Assembly (NCBI GenBank): GCA_034509735.1
Contig: JACGWO010000011.1
Location: 16,901,573-16,965,572, forward strand
DNA length: 64,000 nucleotides
Reading direction: 5' to 3'
DNA from: Sesamum alatum
Taxonomy: Eukaryota > Streptophyta > Magnoliopsida > Lamiales > Pedaliaceae
A program made the translations under genes and the position numbers. Below, piece after piece: positions 46,927-59,095 of this stretch. The notes under the pieces are model-generated. The model did not search any database and was not told the origin of the DNA. It saw nothing but the letters and a program-made list of their open reading frames with translations. Every line of letters begins with the position of its first letter. Within the stretch, counting starts at the first letter, position 1.

Positions 46927-47720
46927 TGATGTCCCATCAAAATACACCGGGCCAGCCCAAGAGCTAGGAGCAGGCCTTCAGGCCAGGTAGCCCAGCAGGC
47001 TAAGGCCATCAAGCCCAAAACAGTAAGAACTTTCATGCATAAGCCCAGTTTTTATGCATTAACCTGGCAGGCCCACAAAAAACGCTGGTACAGCAAGCCT
47101 AGTCATCAAACAGCTAGCCAACACATAGGGACACGTGATACTGAAAAATCTCATCCAAGTTCCCAGTAGATTGGCCAGAATCCGGGCTCAGAAGGTAATT
47201 GATTTTCCAGAAAACATGGCAGATATGACAAGATTGACCCAAACGAATATATCTTCACCAATTCAACTCCGATTCTTGCACGGTTTGTTGTTTTGAGAAG
47301 CTGACTTACCAGGGTTTCCGACGGTATACAACACTCAACTTAATTCCACCGAAATTGGGTTCATCACCTGTTATAAAAGAGCACATTGTGCAGTCATTTG
47401 GAGACAACTCACATTCACAAGTTACAATTCAGATTCACATCACCTTCAAGTAACATCTATACTCTCTTGGCACTTACTTTGCACACGGTTTTCTCTTCAA
47501 TTTTCAGCTATTTTTTTCAACACATTCTCACATAAATTATCACTACAACATATCACTTTACCATTTTTCTCACTTTATTCAAGTTTTCCCTTTATTTCAT
47601 TCAGTCGAACATTCATCGGAGTGCTAACCCCTCTCTACAAATCAGTCTCCCCTACAATCTTGGAACTTTCATGAAGATCTCTCGACATTTTGTGGTGCTG
47701 CTGGATCCCGGTACACATCA
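46927..47720 (+). repeat. LTR of the second gag-only element
   Basis: Starts TGATGTCCC after the purine run GTAGGGGGGAG and ends CGGTACACATCA. It aligns with the LTRs at 1730-2447 and 5445-6502, with more divergence. Confidence 0.8.
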
Positions 47721-47917
47721 TGCGTATTTTGTTTTTATAATATCTTATGCAATGCTATAATTTCCCTTCTGATACTTTTTATCAACATATTTTATTTCTA
47801 AGTTATTTTAATTAATTCATGATGTTATACTAATTGTTAGTTACTTATTATAAAAACTTTGATTAAATTGACTAAAGGCCTTTTAAAGTATCAAAATAAT
47901 TTTTGAAATATTTAAGA

Positions 47918-48790
47918 ATTCTTCTAGCAATGTACTTGTGTTGAAATAATTTTTGCATATTTAGTTTTTTTATTTGGATATATATTCTTTCTCTAAATAG
48001 TTTAGAGCAATGAGGACTATTAAATAGTTTTTCTTTTTATAGAATTTTATTTTATTAGAATTATTTTTTTATTTATTATTAGTTAAAAGGAGTACTTACG
48101 TAAGGTGTAGTTAACTTTCACAATAGGAAACAAACACTTGTGAATTCATACTTTTATATATAGTATATATTATATATTATTCATGTGTTATTTATTTTGA
48201 ATTTTAATGTGCCATAATGAAATTTTTTTTCTTAAAATAGTTAAGATTTCTTCTAGCAAAGTAATTGTGTTGAAATATTATTTGTACATTTATTTTTTAG
48301 ATAGATATTATGCATTCTAAGCAGTTTGGAGCAACTAGGAATTTAGGACTACTAAATAGTTTTTATTTTTTGAAAATAGAATTTTGTTCTTTCATAACTA
48401 AATTTTATTTATTATAAAAAGGAGTACTTAAGTAAGGTTTTAAAAATTTAGATTAGTATTATTATATTATTCATGTATTATTTATTTTAAATTTTAGTGT
48501 GTCATTGTAAATTAAAACTTTCTTAAAATATTTAAGATTTCTTCTAGCAATGTAATTGTGTTGAAATAATATTTGCATATTTATTTTTTTATTTGGATAT
48601 ATATTTATTCTCTAAGTAGTTTAGAGAAATTAGGACTACTAAATAACTTTTTTAAGAGAAATTTATTTAGTTAGAACTACTTTTATTTAATTAAAATGAA
48701 TACTTATGTTAGGGTGTAGTTATCCTTTCACAATAGGGAACAAAATATTTGTGGATTCATACTTTTATATATAGTATAGATATATGCATA
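47918..48790 (+). repeat. AT-rich tandem repeat, three units of about 300 bp
   Basis: The landmark CTTCTAGCAA(T/A)GTA begins units at 47921, 48250 and 48541. Each continues with TTGTGTTGAAATA, TTTGGA-type and GGACTA(T/C)TAAATA blocks, and AGGAGTACTTA. Unit lengths are 329 and 291 bp, with the third partial. It is non-coding. Confidence 0.8.
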
Positions 48791-48802
48791 TAAGGAAAAT
48801 AT

Positions 48803-49153
48803 ATACTTTTAGTCCCATAGGATAGGGGTTCAACCCATTTAATCCTCTACTTTACGGGATTTTTAAAATGATCCCAAAATTGGGATAAATCGCAACATTT
48901 AGTCATATGCTTTATGAAATTTTCCGAATGATTCCAAAATTGAGAAAACTCGACACATTTAGACCTCTGTTCTACGGGATTTATAGGACTAAAATGTGTC
49001 AAGTTTTCTCAATTTTAAAATTATTTTAAAAATCCTGTAAAATACAGGACTAAATATGTCAAATTTTTTTAATTTTGGGATCATTTTCAAAATTCTGTAA
49101 AGTAGAGGACTGAAAGTGGTGAACTCCCTATCCTATGAGACTAAAAAGTGTAA
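48803..49153. repeat. Foldback (palindromic) element of about 350 bp
   Basis: The left arm starts ACTTTTAGTCCCATAGGATA and the right arm ends TATCCTATGAGACTAAAAAG. Arms of about 170 bp pair imperfectly around about 48980. It is non-coding and MITE- or snapback-like. Confidence 0.8.
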
Positions 49154-49211
49154 TTTCACCTGCATATATAATGTTGCAAGAATTCAAGTCCTGATCATCT
49201 CTATGTTACTA

Positions 49212-50060
49212 CAGTGCATGGTTCAAAGTCGCGGTATCGGTGATAATATCGGCGGGTATTGGTCCACATCAGTCGCGGCATATTGGGATATTATCGGGCG
49301 ATCCAAGACAAATATGTTATACAATGCTTAAAAAATTTCAAAAAAAATTAGTAAACTTATAAAATCAATAAAGCACAACAATTACTATATAAAATGCTTA
49401 AAAAATTCCAAAAGAAATAGTAAAATTAGAAAACAATAAAACGCAACAAATTACTATAGATATCGAATTCTATCTTTTGATAATTCTATATTTTTGCATT
49501 TTTATTATCGGGGGAATATGAGGACATTATTATAGTTTGGATCAAGACAAGGATGTGGATGTAATTTATTATATATATATATATATTGTGAAATTCATGG
49601 AACGAATCAACTCAACTCAACAAACATGTGAAACGATAAGCAGGAGAAAAAGGAGTACCATATAAGCTAAACAAATAGTGTAAAAATAGACGTTGAAATC
49701 AAAATACAGCATCTTGAAGGCGACAACAATACCTGAATCAGAAAAAGAGAATTAGGGACATAAAGAGCTATACCAAAAGGAAGTGAAATCAAATACAAAG
49801 ATATATGAGCTACTTGAGAGTTTAATCTTGACAAGTTTCTCTGAGTATTGTACAATAAGGCACGCCGATATTATCGGTGATATTATCAGATACAAGTGAT
49901 AATATCATTGTCTCGGTAATAATATGGGATGATATCAGATATTATTGGCAACATCATATCATCACAGGATAATATAGTGTATCGTTCGATTATCTCGGAT
50001 CGGCCCTTATGTATCGGTTGATATCATCGGATATCAGTCGATACTTTGAACTATGTTGCA
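49212..50060. mobile_element. TIR element rich in ATCGG motifs
   Basis: The left end ATGGTTCAAAGTCGCGGTAT and the inverted right end (ATAGTTCAAAGTATCGACTG on the minus strand) are both followed by many GATATTATCGG-type motifs. The interior is AT-rich with a 70-bp tandem duplication (49319-49457). No transposase is seen and no target duplication could be fixed. It abuts the truncated end of the minus-strand LINE. Confidence 0.55.
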
Positions 50061-50064
50061 CAAC

Positions 50065-53000
50065 GTGATGCATATGTCTCGACTTGTAGAGCATCCTTAA
50101 CATTCGACTCACAGTTTTCCACCCCAGGCATTGGCCCGCCGAATCACGGACCACAATCCCCGCACCCCCACAACCCAGCAGTGGAAACAAAGCACCACCA
50201 AAATTTATTTTAACTTTCCCTAGTGATGGATGAACCCATTTCGCCCTGTCCCTGCGTTGTGGTCTGTCCTCCCCTAAAGAGGTTGTTGCCTCCAAAAAAA
50301 CAGACAGATAGTTAGATGCTTGCTCAAACACATCCCCCGGCATTCGATGTACATTCTGAAAACATCTTTTCGTTTCTGTTTCTCCAAATAGCCCAGCCAA
50401 TAGTCATGCAAAAATTGAATGTTTCCTCATCAAATTGATTGCATAAATTTCGTGCCCACATTTCAACCGAGTTTCGCCACTCCATCATCGTGACAGTAGG
50501 GTTATTTGCTACCACCCAAACTTGACGTGCGAAAGAACAGTCAATAAGAGCATGCTTGTCATCCTCCTCCCTGTCTCCACAGAAAGCACAACTTTCCCTC
50601 ACATCAAGTTTCCGTCGCCTTAAATTTAAATTTGTGGGGATAGCGGCATGGCAAAGCCGCCACAAAAAGATTTTCACACGATTGGGTACCTTCATCCGCC
50701 AAATAAAATGCCAACTCGGTCCTTAGTTCATTGTAGAGGTTTCAGCTTGATTTGGAAGATGTCTTGGATGTCTCCTCCTTGCCAAATAAAAAGCACTTTT
50801 CATAGTAAAATCTCCGTGCTTCATACAGTACCATATTAACTTGTCTGGTAAAGAGGCCAGTGAAATAGGTATTGAGCATATACATGACACATCCTCCTCC
50901 AGAAAGTTGTGTTGAAGCAATTATGTGTTCCAGCCCCTTCCATTAGGCAATAGCAGCTCACTAACAAATGTCCCTGTTAACGTTTCACTTGGTCTGGAGA
51001 TAGGCTAAAAAGTAGATGGATGAGGTAACCACCGACTCTAACTCGCCATCTGCTTCGGGCCTCAAGGATAAATCGTGTTGCCAATATACTTCTCCAAGTA
51101 AGTGATGGGCGAGCCCCCAGGGTAGCATGAACAAAATCTGTATTTGGATAGTAACGCACTTTCATAACCTTGCTCAGGAGACTATAAGGATGTTGAATCA
51201 GTCTCCAACCTTGCTTAGTTAGAAGTGCAAGATTGAAGCTTGATAGATCCCTAAAGCCAAGACCCCCTGCTTGTTTGCTAACACACAGCTTTTGCCATGA
51301 GACCCAATGAACTTGCCACAATTTGGATGACTCCACCAGAAATCAGCCATTGCTGCTTGCAATTATTAATCAGACCCTCCGGTAAACGAAAACACGACAT
51401 TGCAAATGTTGGAATAGCTTGAAGTACCGCCTTTAATAAAATCTCCTTCCCTCCTTGTGACAAGAACTTTTCTTTCCACCCTCCAAGCCTTTTCCAAAAC
51501 CAGTCACGGATTCCCTGAAATACTACCTTCTTTTATCTACCAACATTTGACGGTCATGTAAGGTATTTTTCCAACCGACTAACTACATTAACATGAAGTA
51601 TGGTAGCCAAGAGCTCACAATCAATGGGTAAAACATTAGCACTGAAAGCTATCTCCGATTTATCAAAATTGACTGTCTGCCCAGAAGCCAGCTCATACTC
51701 AGCCGAAATGCGTCTAACATTTCTAATAGTTGTTTTCAATGGCTTCACAAAATATGAACGAATCATCTGCAAATAGCAAATGAGAGATATATGGGGCTCC
51801 TTTTGCCACAGCTACCCCTTGAATCTGTCCACTGGCTTGTGCTCCCTGCAACATCAATACTAAAGGCTTCAATACATATAATAAAAAGAGCAGGTGATAG
51901 TGGGTCTTCCTGACGAAGACCACATCGTGGTTGAACATAACCAAACTGCTCGTCATTTAAACAGAAATGAGAAGGACATGGACCTCACCGAGCATGATAA
52001 GGGATACGAAAGAGTCACGAAAACCAAGCTTGAGTAAAGTACATTCCAAAAAAACCCACTCAATCCTATCATCGCTTTACTCATATCAAGTTTCAGCACT
52101 GCATAACCTTTCTTGCCTTGCCATTTCTTTTTTTTCAGAAAATGATTTACTTCATATGCCAAAAAAATATTATTCGTGATCATTCAATCGCCAACAAATG
52201 TAGACTGTGTAGGGGAGATGCCAATTGAGAAGGCAATTCAGGCAATTTGACCTTGGGTATAAGGACAATCTGAGTAAAATTTAAAATCTGCAAAAAGGAC
52301 TCTTTTATTTAGAATTTCAAGAACAGCAACAGTAACATCAGCACCAATTACATCCCAATATCTCTGATAAAATTACGCCGGGAAACCATCCAGGCCAGGA
52401 GATTTCAATGGAAACATGCTAAACACTGAATTTTTTTTTATCTCATCATGAGTGAAAGGTGCAATAAGACGCTGGTTTATCTCTACCGGAACCTTTGGAG
52501 AAACATGCCTCAGAACAAACTCAATAGCTTCCAAGGAACGCTCAATTGATTGGAAAATCTGCTGAAAATGTTCACTAATGATATGTTGAGTGTCCCCTTT
52601 CTTAGTACGCCAAATCCCTTTATGATCCTTAAGTTTCTCAACTCTATTATTTTTCTGACGAGCTATTGCACATGCATGGAAATATCTGGTGTTTTTGTCC
52701 CTCTGTGGAAGCCATTCGATCTTGGCACATTATTGTCACCTTACCTCATCATCAGCAATCAAGCCATTTAATTCTGTGCGAAATTGTGAGATAGTGGCCC
52801 TCTTGACCGTAGTGACCACACCATCCTCCAGATGAGAGATGTGGTCCTCTAGTTCGCGCATACGACGTCTGTCCCATTTATATCTCAGGCCACCCCAACG
52901 CTGCAAATTTCTAGAACAACTTTGTAATTTCTCAAGACACACCAAAATCCTAGGCTCCCTGCCCCCGCTCTACCATGGATTCTGCACCCACCCCCTACAA

Positions 53001-53770
53001 TCTGCGTCTCGCAACCAATTCGCCTCAAATCGGAATCGCCATGTTTTCCTGGGTTGTTTGCCGACTGAATCACAACCAGGCGTAACTAAGATAGGGCAAT
53101 GGTCCGAATATACTAATTCACGATGGACCACCCCCATATTCGAGAACAGTTGTCACCAATGCCATCATTAAGGGCCCCATCCAGACGACATCGTACAATA
53201 TATGGGTATTCTCTACGATTCCACCAGGTAAACTTCCGACCAATAAAGCCCAATATCTTGCAAATCCGCATCCATAATTGCACTCCTAAATTCACGAATC
53301 AGCCATGGAGGAATGGGCGTAGTACTCTGTCTCTCATGTTCAAACAAAATCCCATTAAAATCCCCTAGGCACAACCAAGGAAGACTAGATTGTGTCCTAA
53401 GTATACGCAAAAGATTCCAGGACTCTTTACCCTCAACACATCTGCAGCACCGTAATAACCTGTACATCTCCACAGTCGCCCATTTTCCTCAACACAAACA
53501 TTAACATGATGCGGCAAAAATCTAAGCAAAGATACCTCAATATCCTTACGCCAAAGGAGGAGAAGACCGCCACTATGCCTAGACAGATCTACTGCCACAC
53601 CATGCATATTCAACTAACTTTTCAAGAATTCAATCTTTTGGGTTCTACTCTTTATTTCACAAACAAAAACCAACAAGGGGTCATGAGTTAGGACCAACTC
53701 CTTTAGATACCGAACCTTTTCGGGCCCCCCTAACCCGAAACAGTTCCATGATAAGAAACTCATGGCTCCT
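50065..53770 (-). pseudogene. LINE ORF2 relic (minus strand)
   Basis: Minus-strand order from 53770: an endonuclease starting MSFLSWNCFGLGGPEKVRYL with LCLGDFNGIL near 53370; linker; reverse transcriptase pieces (AVLKLDMSKA near 52090, HLLFADDSFIF near 51765); thumb and zinc region (KQAGGLGFRDLSSFNLALLT near 51260, CAFCGDREEDDKHALIDC near 50570); and the start of an RNase H (VKINFGGALF near 50200) whose first Asp is Gly. It is split by many frameshifts and stops. The 3' end is lost against the TIR element. Confidence 0.85.
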
Positions 53771-54126
53771 AGCGGGGCCGCATTGCGACCTCTGCCGATA
53801 ATTTTGAACTAGACTTCGATTTATCTTCCCGGAGACAGAGTTTCCCCGCCTTTCTCCCTGTTCAAGCGAAAGAGATTGAGGCAATTTCCTTTTCTCACCA
53901 ACGGTCGACGAACCACGAATTGAGCTGAACCGGCCCCAAATCTGACCTCGCCAGCCCCTGGGGTACTACCTTCCACCCCAAAACCTGATGATTGGACCAA
54001 TGGAACCTTGATTAAATCAGTAGTAGATAACCAACAAGTGGAGGAAGAAATAGCAGCAGGTGACTTAGTGTTCTGAACAGCCCAAAGTGGGTCAACACCT
54101 GCTCGAAGATGAGATGAGATGTGGGC
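53771..54126 (-). pseudogene. LINE ORF1 C-terminal tail (minus strand)
   Basis: Frames such as GVDPLWAVQNTKSP and LIKVPLVQSSGFGVEG precede ORF2 on the minus strand. The sequence is cut at about 54126 by LTR sequence. The missing ORF1 portion reappears at 55330-56098. Confidence 0.5.
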
Positions 54127-55329
54127 TTGTATCTTGGATTTGGCGAGAGGTGATCATGTCGTAGACATGTTTCATTATAAGCCTTGTCCAGTGCAGTCAG
54201 AATTAGGGTCAATTTCAGATGATGATAAATAATTGGATTACTCAAGGGCCCATTGGATGGACAGCCTGATATTGTATCGGGCCCTCATTTTATTGGTAAA
54301 TGGAATTTATCTATTAAGTGGAGAATCGGAGCTTGGATCTTCTAATTGGATTAAAACGATTAATGGGAATTATTTAATTGGACCATAAATTAAATAGAAT
54401 TTAATTCTTAAGCTTATTGTAATTGGATTACAATAAAATCCAGTCCATTAAATCTTGGCCCTAGAGAGGTGTTAATTCCACTTTTGGAATTAGAAGAAGT
54501 TGGGCTTCTTGTAAAATGGGATGGCCGAATTTTGCTTCTTTAGGAAGCACTAAAATCGGCTATGAAGTCTTTTGATGACAAGTTGACTTGTCTCTTTTGG
54601 AAAGTGACAAATCAATCCAATCGAGCCTCTTTCACTTGGTATGATTAAATCATACCTTATGAAATGGTAGGCTTGATTGGAGATTAATGGGGATTGATTG
54701 GAATGTATCTAGACATCCTTGGATGAATCTAGACACATTCCAATAATCACATTAATAACGTATATACATATATATATATATGTATATGTTATCATCAAAG
54801 ACAAGAGATTCATTATTCATCTTTTTCTAGGAAAAAAAAAAGAACACTCTCTATACACTCTCTCAAGCCATTCAACCCCTCTCTCTCTACTCTCTAAATC
54901 CTCTTTGTTGCTTCATTGATCTAGGATCAATTGAAGAATAAAGTGAGATCAAGAAAGAACACTAATTTGATATTGTGATCCCTTCTCTGATTTCATTCTC
55001 TAGATTCATTTTTCTCTAGCAAGAAAAACAAGATCTCTCCTAGTGTTGTGTGGACTACGTTAGAGAGTTCATAGTTTTGAACTTTGGTGAACGTTTCGGG
55101 CCGTGGAACAACGCTCTTAGCCGTACATTAGAAAACTACAAAGATAACATACGATTTTATGTTCTTGTAGTTTCTTTCGTTTAGTACCTATGTGCTCTTT
55201 ATGATATGTTTTTATTTACTATCGTATTCTACATCGAACGCCCGGTTGAGCACCCAAGAGTACATCCCTTGGGATCTTTTTGATAATATTTTAAATAAAG
55301 CATTACTCGCTTCCGCTCGCGCTCCCGCA
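54127..55329 (+). repeat. Copia LTR copy A (truncated)
   Basis: Matches 59956-61590 apart from an internal deletion of about 445 bp after CAGTGCAGTCAGAATT. It lacks the first 860 bp of LTR B. It carries a TA run at 54765-54788, a CT-rich leader and the end block CACCCAAGAGTACATCCCTTG. Confidence 0.7.
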
Positions 55330-56098
55330 CGAATCCGCTTGTCCTTCACGGACTGGGTTGTCCAAGGCCTGATGTGGGCTACATGGGCATAATGGCCTTG
55401 GTGCAGCAGACAAGCTAGGAGAGGACAATTGAAGTGGGCGACCAAAACCTTCCTTGTCAAGGCTGCTACTGCTTTCATCAACTAGCCCACGTACACTCGG
55501 CCCAACTCTTATACCCCCCAATATGCTCTTTTTTTCCATTAACACTGAACTGACGTTGCCCCAATTGCCCCCTAACCTCCCAACTCCTCTCAGCAACTAT
55601 TTCCTAAACCGTTTTCTCCCTAGGTAAACTTCCACCAACCGCCACCAACTGACTAAAATTATTGAAAATGTAGGATCCTCCTGGACGCCGATCACCAGCA
55701 GAACTATCGATAGACCCACTAGCTAACGAGACCCTACTGAGGCGCACATAAGTCAGCCAAGCCACAGTGACACTAGCCTGGAAGAGATGGTTCGGGCCAC
55801 CTGCCCGCAACCAAGGACCATCGGCGTTTCCGAGCCCGAACTCACAAACCATTCCGAAAACTGAATGTTGCAGAATCGGCTAATATGGCCAATCTTACCA
55901 CAGAAATAACAAAAGATAGGAAGACGCTCGTATGTAAACTTAACCAAGCATTCTCTCCTCGAGTCCGAGTAAATTTTAAGGGAGCAAGTCAAAGGCACCG
56001 TGACATTCATACTAATTTGGATTCGAACAGTGCCAAAATGAGAAACATCCCGAACAATAGTATCATCCTCGAGCTAAATACCAAGCTTCTGACCAATA
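55330..56098 (-). pseudogene. LINE ORF1 fragment, copy A
   Basis: On the minus strand it encodes a CCHC zinc knuckle CYFCGKIGHISRFC within RLPIFCYFCGK...CNIQFSEWF, the RNA-binding motif of plant LINE ORF1 proteins, followed by a Ser/Pro-rich region (SSSLDKEGFGRPLQLSSPSL). It is closely similar to copy B at 61591-62296. Confidence 0.75.
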
Positions 56099-56439
56099 TT
56101 GAGGCATGATTTGGTTGATGAGGCGGGCCCAACACTAGTAACATGGTTTGCTTGGAGTCCTCGGAATCATGCGAAAAGGTGGGGCAAAACATCTTGGGAA
56201 TCTCATTGGATGATAATGATGTTGGATATCTCCCATGAGGTTTTCTTCATGTGAATCGTAAAAGTAGGGCATGAAGATCATGCTTATGGATCCTGATCCC
56301 ACTAGGAAATAATTTTCCGAAACTCCACTTGAGAATGGTGGACTTTCATAGAAATAGTGGGAGGGTTAAAAACTAAAAGACTATGTCTTCAACTTGAACT
56401 ATAATATTACCATCATTTGCTAATTTTTGTTTTACATTT

Positions 56440-59095
56440 CTATAAATGTAGATATGTCTAAGAATCCCTTAACCATGATATTCAATGGCACAAACATTCT
56501 GACTGGCTAAGAAACCTGAGGCTTGTCCTTGGTTTCGAGAACTAAGGCTACGTCTTGGACAAGCCGCCGCCAAGCGACTTACCGAAGGAGTCCACGCTAG
56601 AAGAACGTTTGACGTTCGAGAAACGGCATGAGAAAAATCGGAAAGTACGCAGTATCATATTGCCTTTGATGTCTAACGACATCTAGAAGCAATATGATAG
56701 GCTAGACAACGCCTCCGCCATAATGCTCTGCATGAACGAGGTTTCTGCGGTTGTAGACAGGAATATTAGATATGCTGCCATAAAAGCATTCTTTGGCACC
56801 AAGCTAGCTGAAGGATCTTCTGTACAGAGTCATGGGGTCAAGATGTTATCCCTAGTAGAGAAGCTCGAGGACCTAAAATTTGGGATTAACAATGACATGT
56901 ACATCGATGTGCTCCTTCAGTCGCTTCCTCCGTCCTATGACCCGTTCGTTGTCAACTACAACATGAACGGATTTGAGAAGTTCATTCATGAGTTGATCAA
57001 CATGTCAATCAAACACGAGGCAACGACCCACAAGTCTGCGCCATTGGTATTGATAGGAGAGGCTTCGACCTCCAAGGCGAATGATAAGAGGGTCGGACGC
57101 TAGAAGAGGAAGAAGTGAAAGAGGAAGACAGTTGCAGCAAGTGCTCGCACTCCTAGCGCTCCTGTTGCCCCAGTGGGAATGGGCAAAGGAAAACGGAAGG
57201 CTCGGGGTTCTCAGCGGTCTAAGGCAAATGATGTTTGCATGCATTGCCAAGGAAAGAGGCATTGGAAAAGAGAGTGCTCACAACTCCTCTCCAATCCAGG
57301 TATATTTGTGGTTGAAGTAAACATGATAACTAATTCTGCTTCATGGGTATTGGATGTCGGATGTGGTGCTCACATCTGCAATGATTTGCAGATGCTGCAA
57401 AGAAGCAGAAGGCTAACCAAGGATGAAATGATCCTAAGGCTAGGCGATGGCAAGGTCGTTGTTGCGTAAGCCGTAGGATCAGTAGAGTTAGCTATTAGTC
57501 ATCATGTTAGGGTAATACTAAACAATTGTTTCTATATATCTAGCATGATTAAGAATATTGTATCCATACCCGTCCTGGACAGGGAGGCTTATTCTTTCAC
57601 CATCAATAAAACTGGCTTTTATATAATCAATGATGGTGTGCATCATCTGCTTAGTACACTGGTAAACGGTCTATACATACTTCAATAGTCTAATTGGATT
57701 ATAAATGTCGAACACAAACGTAAACATGATAATCAAGATAACGCACAGATATGGCATGCAAGGTTAGGTCATATCTCTAAAGATAGGATAAGAAGGTTGG
57801 TGGACTAAAAGAGTCTAGAGATAGACGATTTAGGCAACCTACCAACTTGCGAGTCCTGTCTGAAGAGAAAGATGACCAAGAAACCCTTTATTGGACAAAG
57901 CACGCTAGCCAACGATCTTTTGAATTTGATCCATACAGATATCTATAGACCATTAAATACTCACACAAGAGTTGGATAACTTCATGACCTTTACCGATGA
58001 TCACTCACGGTATGATTATGTTTACCTGATGAGGTACAATTTCATCAAGAATGAGTCCGATCCTTGTATATAAAAAAGATCGGTGGGAGCTCAGTTGTGT
58101 TCCTGATCCTTTACGTGGATGACATCTTGCTTATTAGGAATGATTCTAAGATGTTGGGAACCACTAAAGCTTGATTGTCAACACAATTTTTCATGAAGGA
58201 TATGGGCGAAGCATCCTACATCCTTGCCATCAAGATCTACAGGGATAGTTCTAGAAGGATGTTAAGAATGGCCCAATCCTCATATATTAGAAGGTGTTGA
58301 TGAGATTCAAGATGGAGAACTCAAAACGAGGATTCCTTAGCATAGAATTAAGCTGTCCAAGAAGCAGTCTCCTAAGACTGATGAGGAGCTTAAGCGGATG
58401 TCAGACATCCCCTATGCCTCAGCCGTAGAAAGCATTCAGTACGTTGTACGGTGCACTAGACCTGATGCGGCTTTTGCTTTGAGCGTAACAAGTCGATATT
58501 AGGCATGTGCCAGAGAGGCACACTAGAGTGCGGTCAAGACCATCCTTAAGTACCTGAAAAGAACTAAGGACATGTTCTTGATCTACGGTGGTGGAGAATT
58601 GATTCTCGAAGGCTACAGCGACGCTAGCTTCCAGTGGACGACGACGATGTCAGTCTGGTTTCATGTTCAGACTAAATGGTGGCGTGGTTGCTTGGAAGAG
58701 TTCCAAGCAGGCTACCACGGCGTACTCCACAACGGAGTCTGAATACATAGCGACTTCGGAAGCTGCTAAGGAGGTGATTTGGATGAAAAACTACATCCAA
58801 GAGTTGGGTGTAGTGTCTAGCATTGCTGAACCAGTAATTATCTTCTGTAATAACAACGGGACAATAGCACAAGCAAAGGAATCGAGATCTCATCACCGAT
58901 CTAAGCATATTCTTAGACGCTACCATCTGCTCAGAGAGATGGTTAGCAGAGGTGACGTTTGGATGAACTGAGTCAGCTCAGCAGAAACATAGCAGATCCA
59001 CTTACTAAGCCGGTGTCACAAATTGCCCATACTCAGCATCTGGATAAGATAAATTTTAGGTCAATGGGTAATTGACTTTAGGTCAAGTGGGAGAT
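56440..59095 (+). pseudogene. Internally deleted Ty1/copia gag-pol
   Basis: Gag starts at about 56453 (FNGTNILTG). The open gag section is 56723-57103 (LPPSYDPFVVNYNMNGF), followed by knuckle CMHCQGKRHWKREC at 57237-57278. The protease region has LDVGCGAHIC, where the active DTGA/DSGA type is altered. GAG-pre-integrase is at about 57740-57900 (IWHARLGHISKDR). Integrase is cut off soon after its start at about 58020. Reverse transcriptase resumes just before YVDD (58112-58123). RNase H is at 58663-58971 (TESEYIATSEAAKE, SKHILRRYHLLRE). A purine-rich AAGTGGGAGA lies before 59096. Many stops are present. Confidence 0.85.

Larger units (their letters stand above)
46187..47720 (+). mobile_element. 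3' fragment of the gag-only LTR family
   Basis: From GGAAACTTGCTCAGT onward this matches 4549-6502 of the first element: spacer, minisatellite (46322-46580), polypurine tract, then an LTR. The left end is abrupt, where it meets the oppositely oriented gag relic. Its LTR lacks the foldback insertion. Confidence 0.8.
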
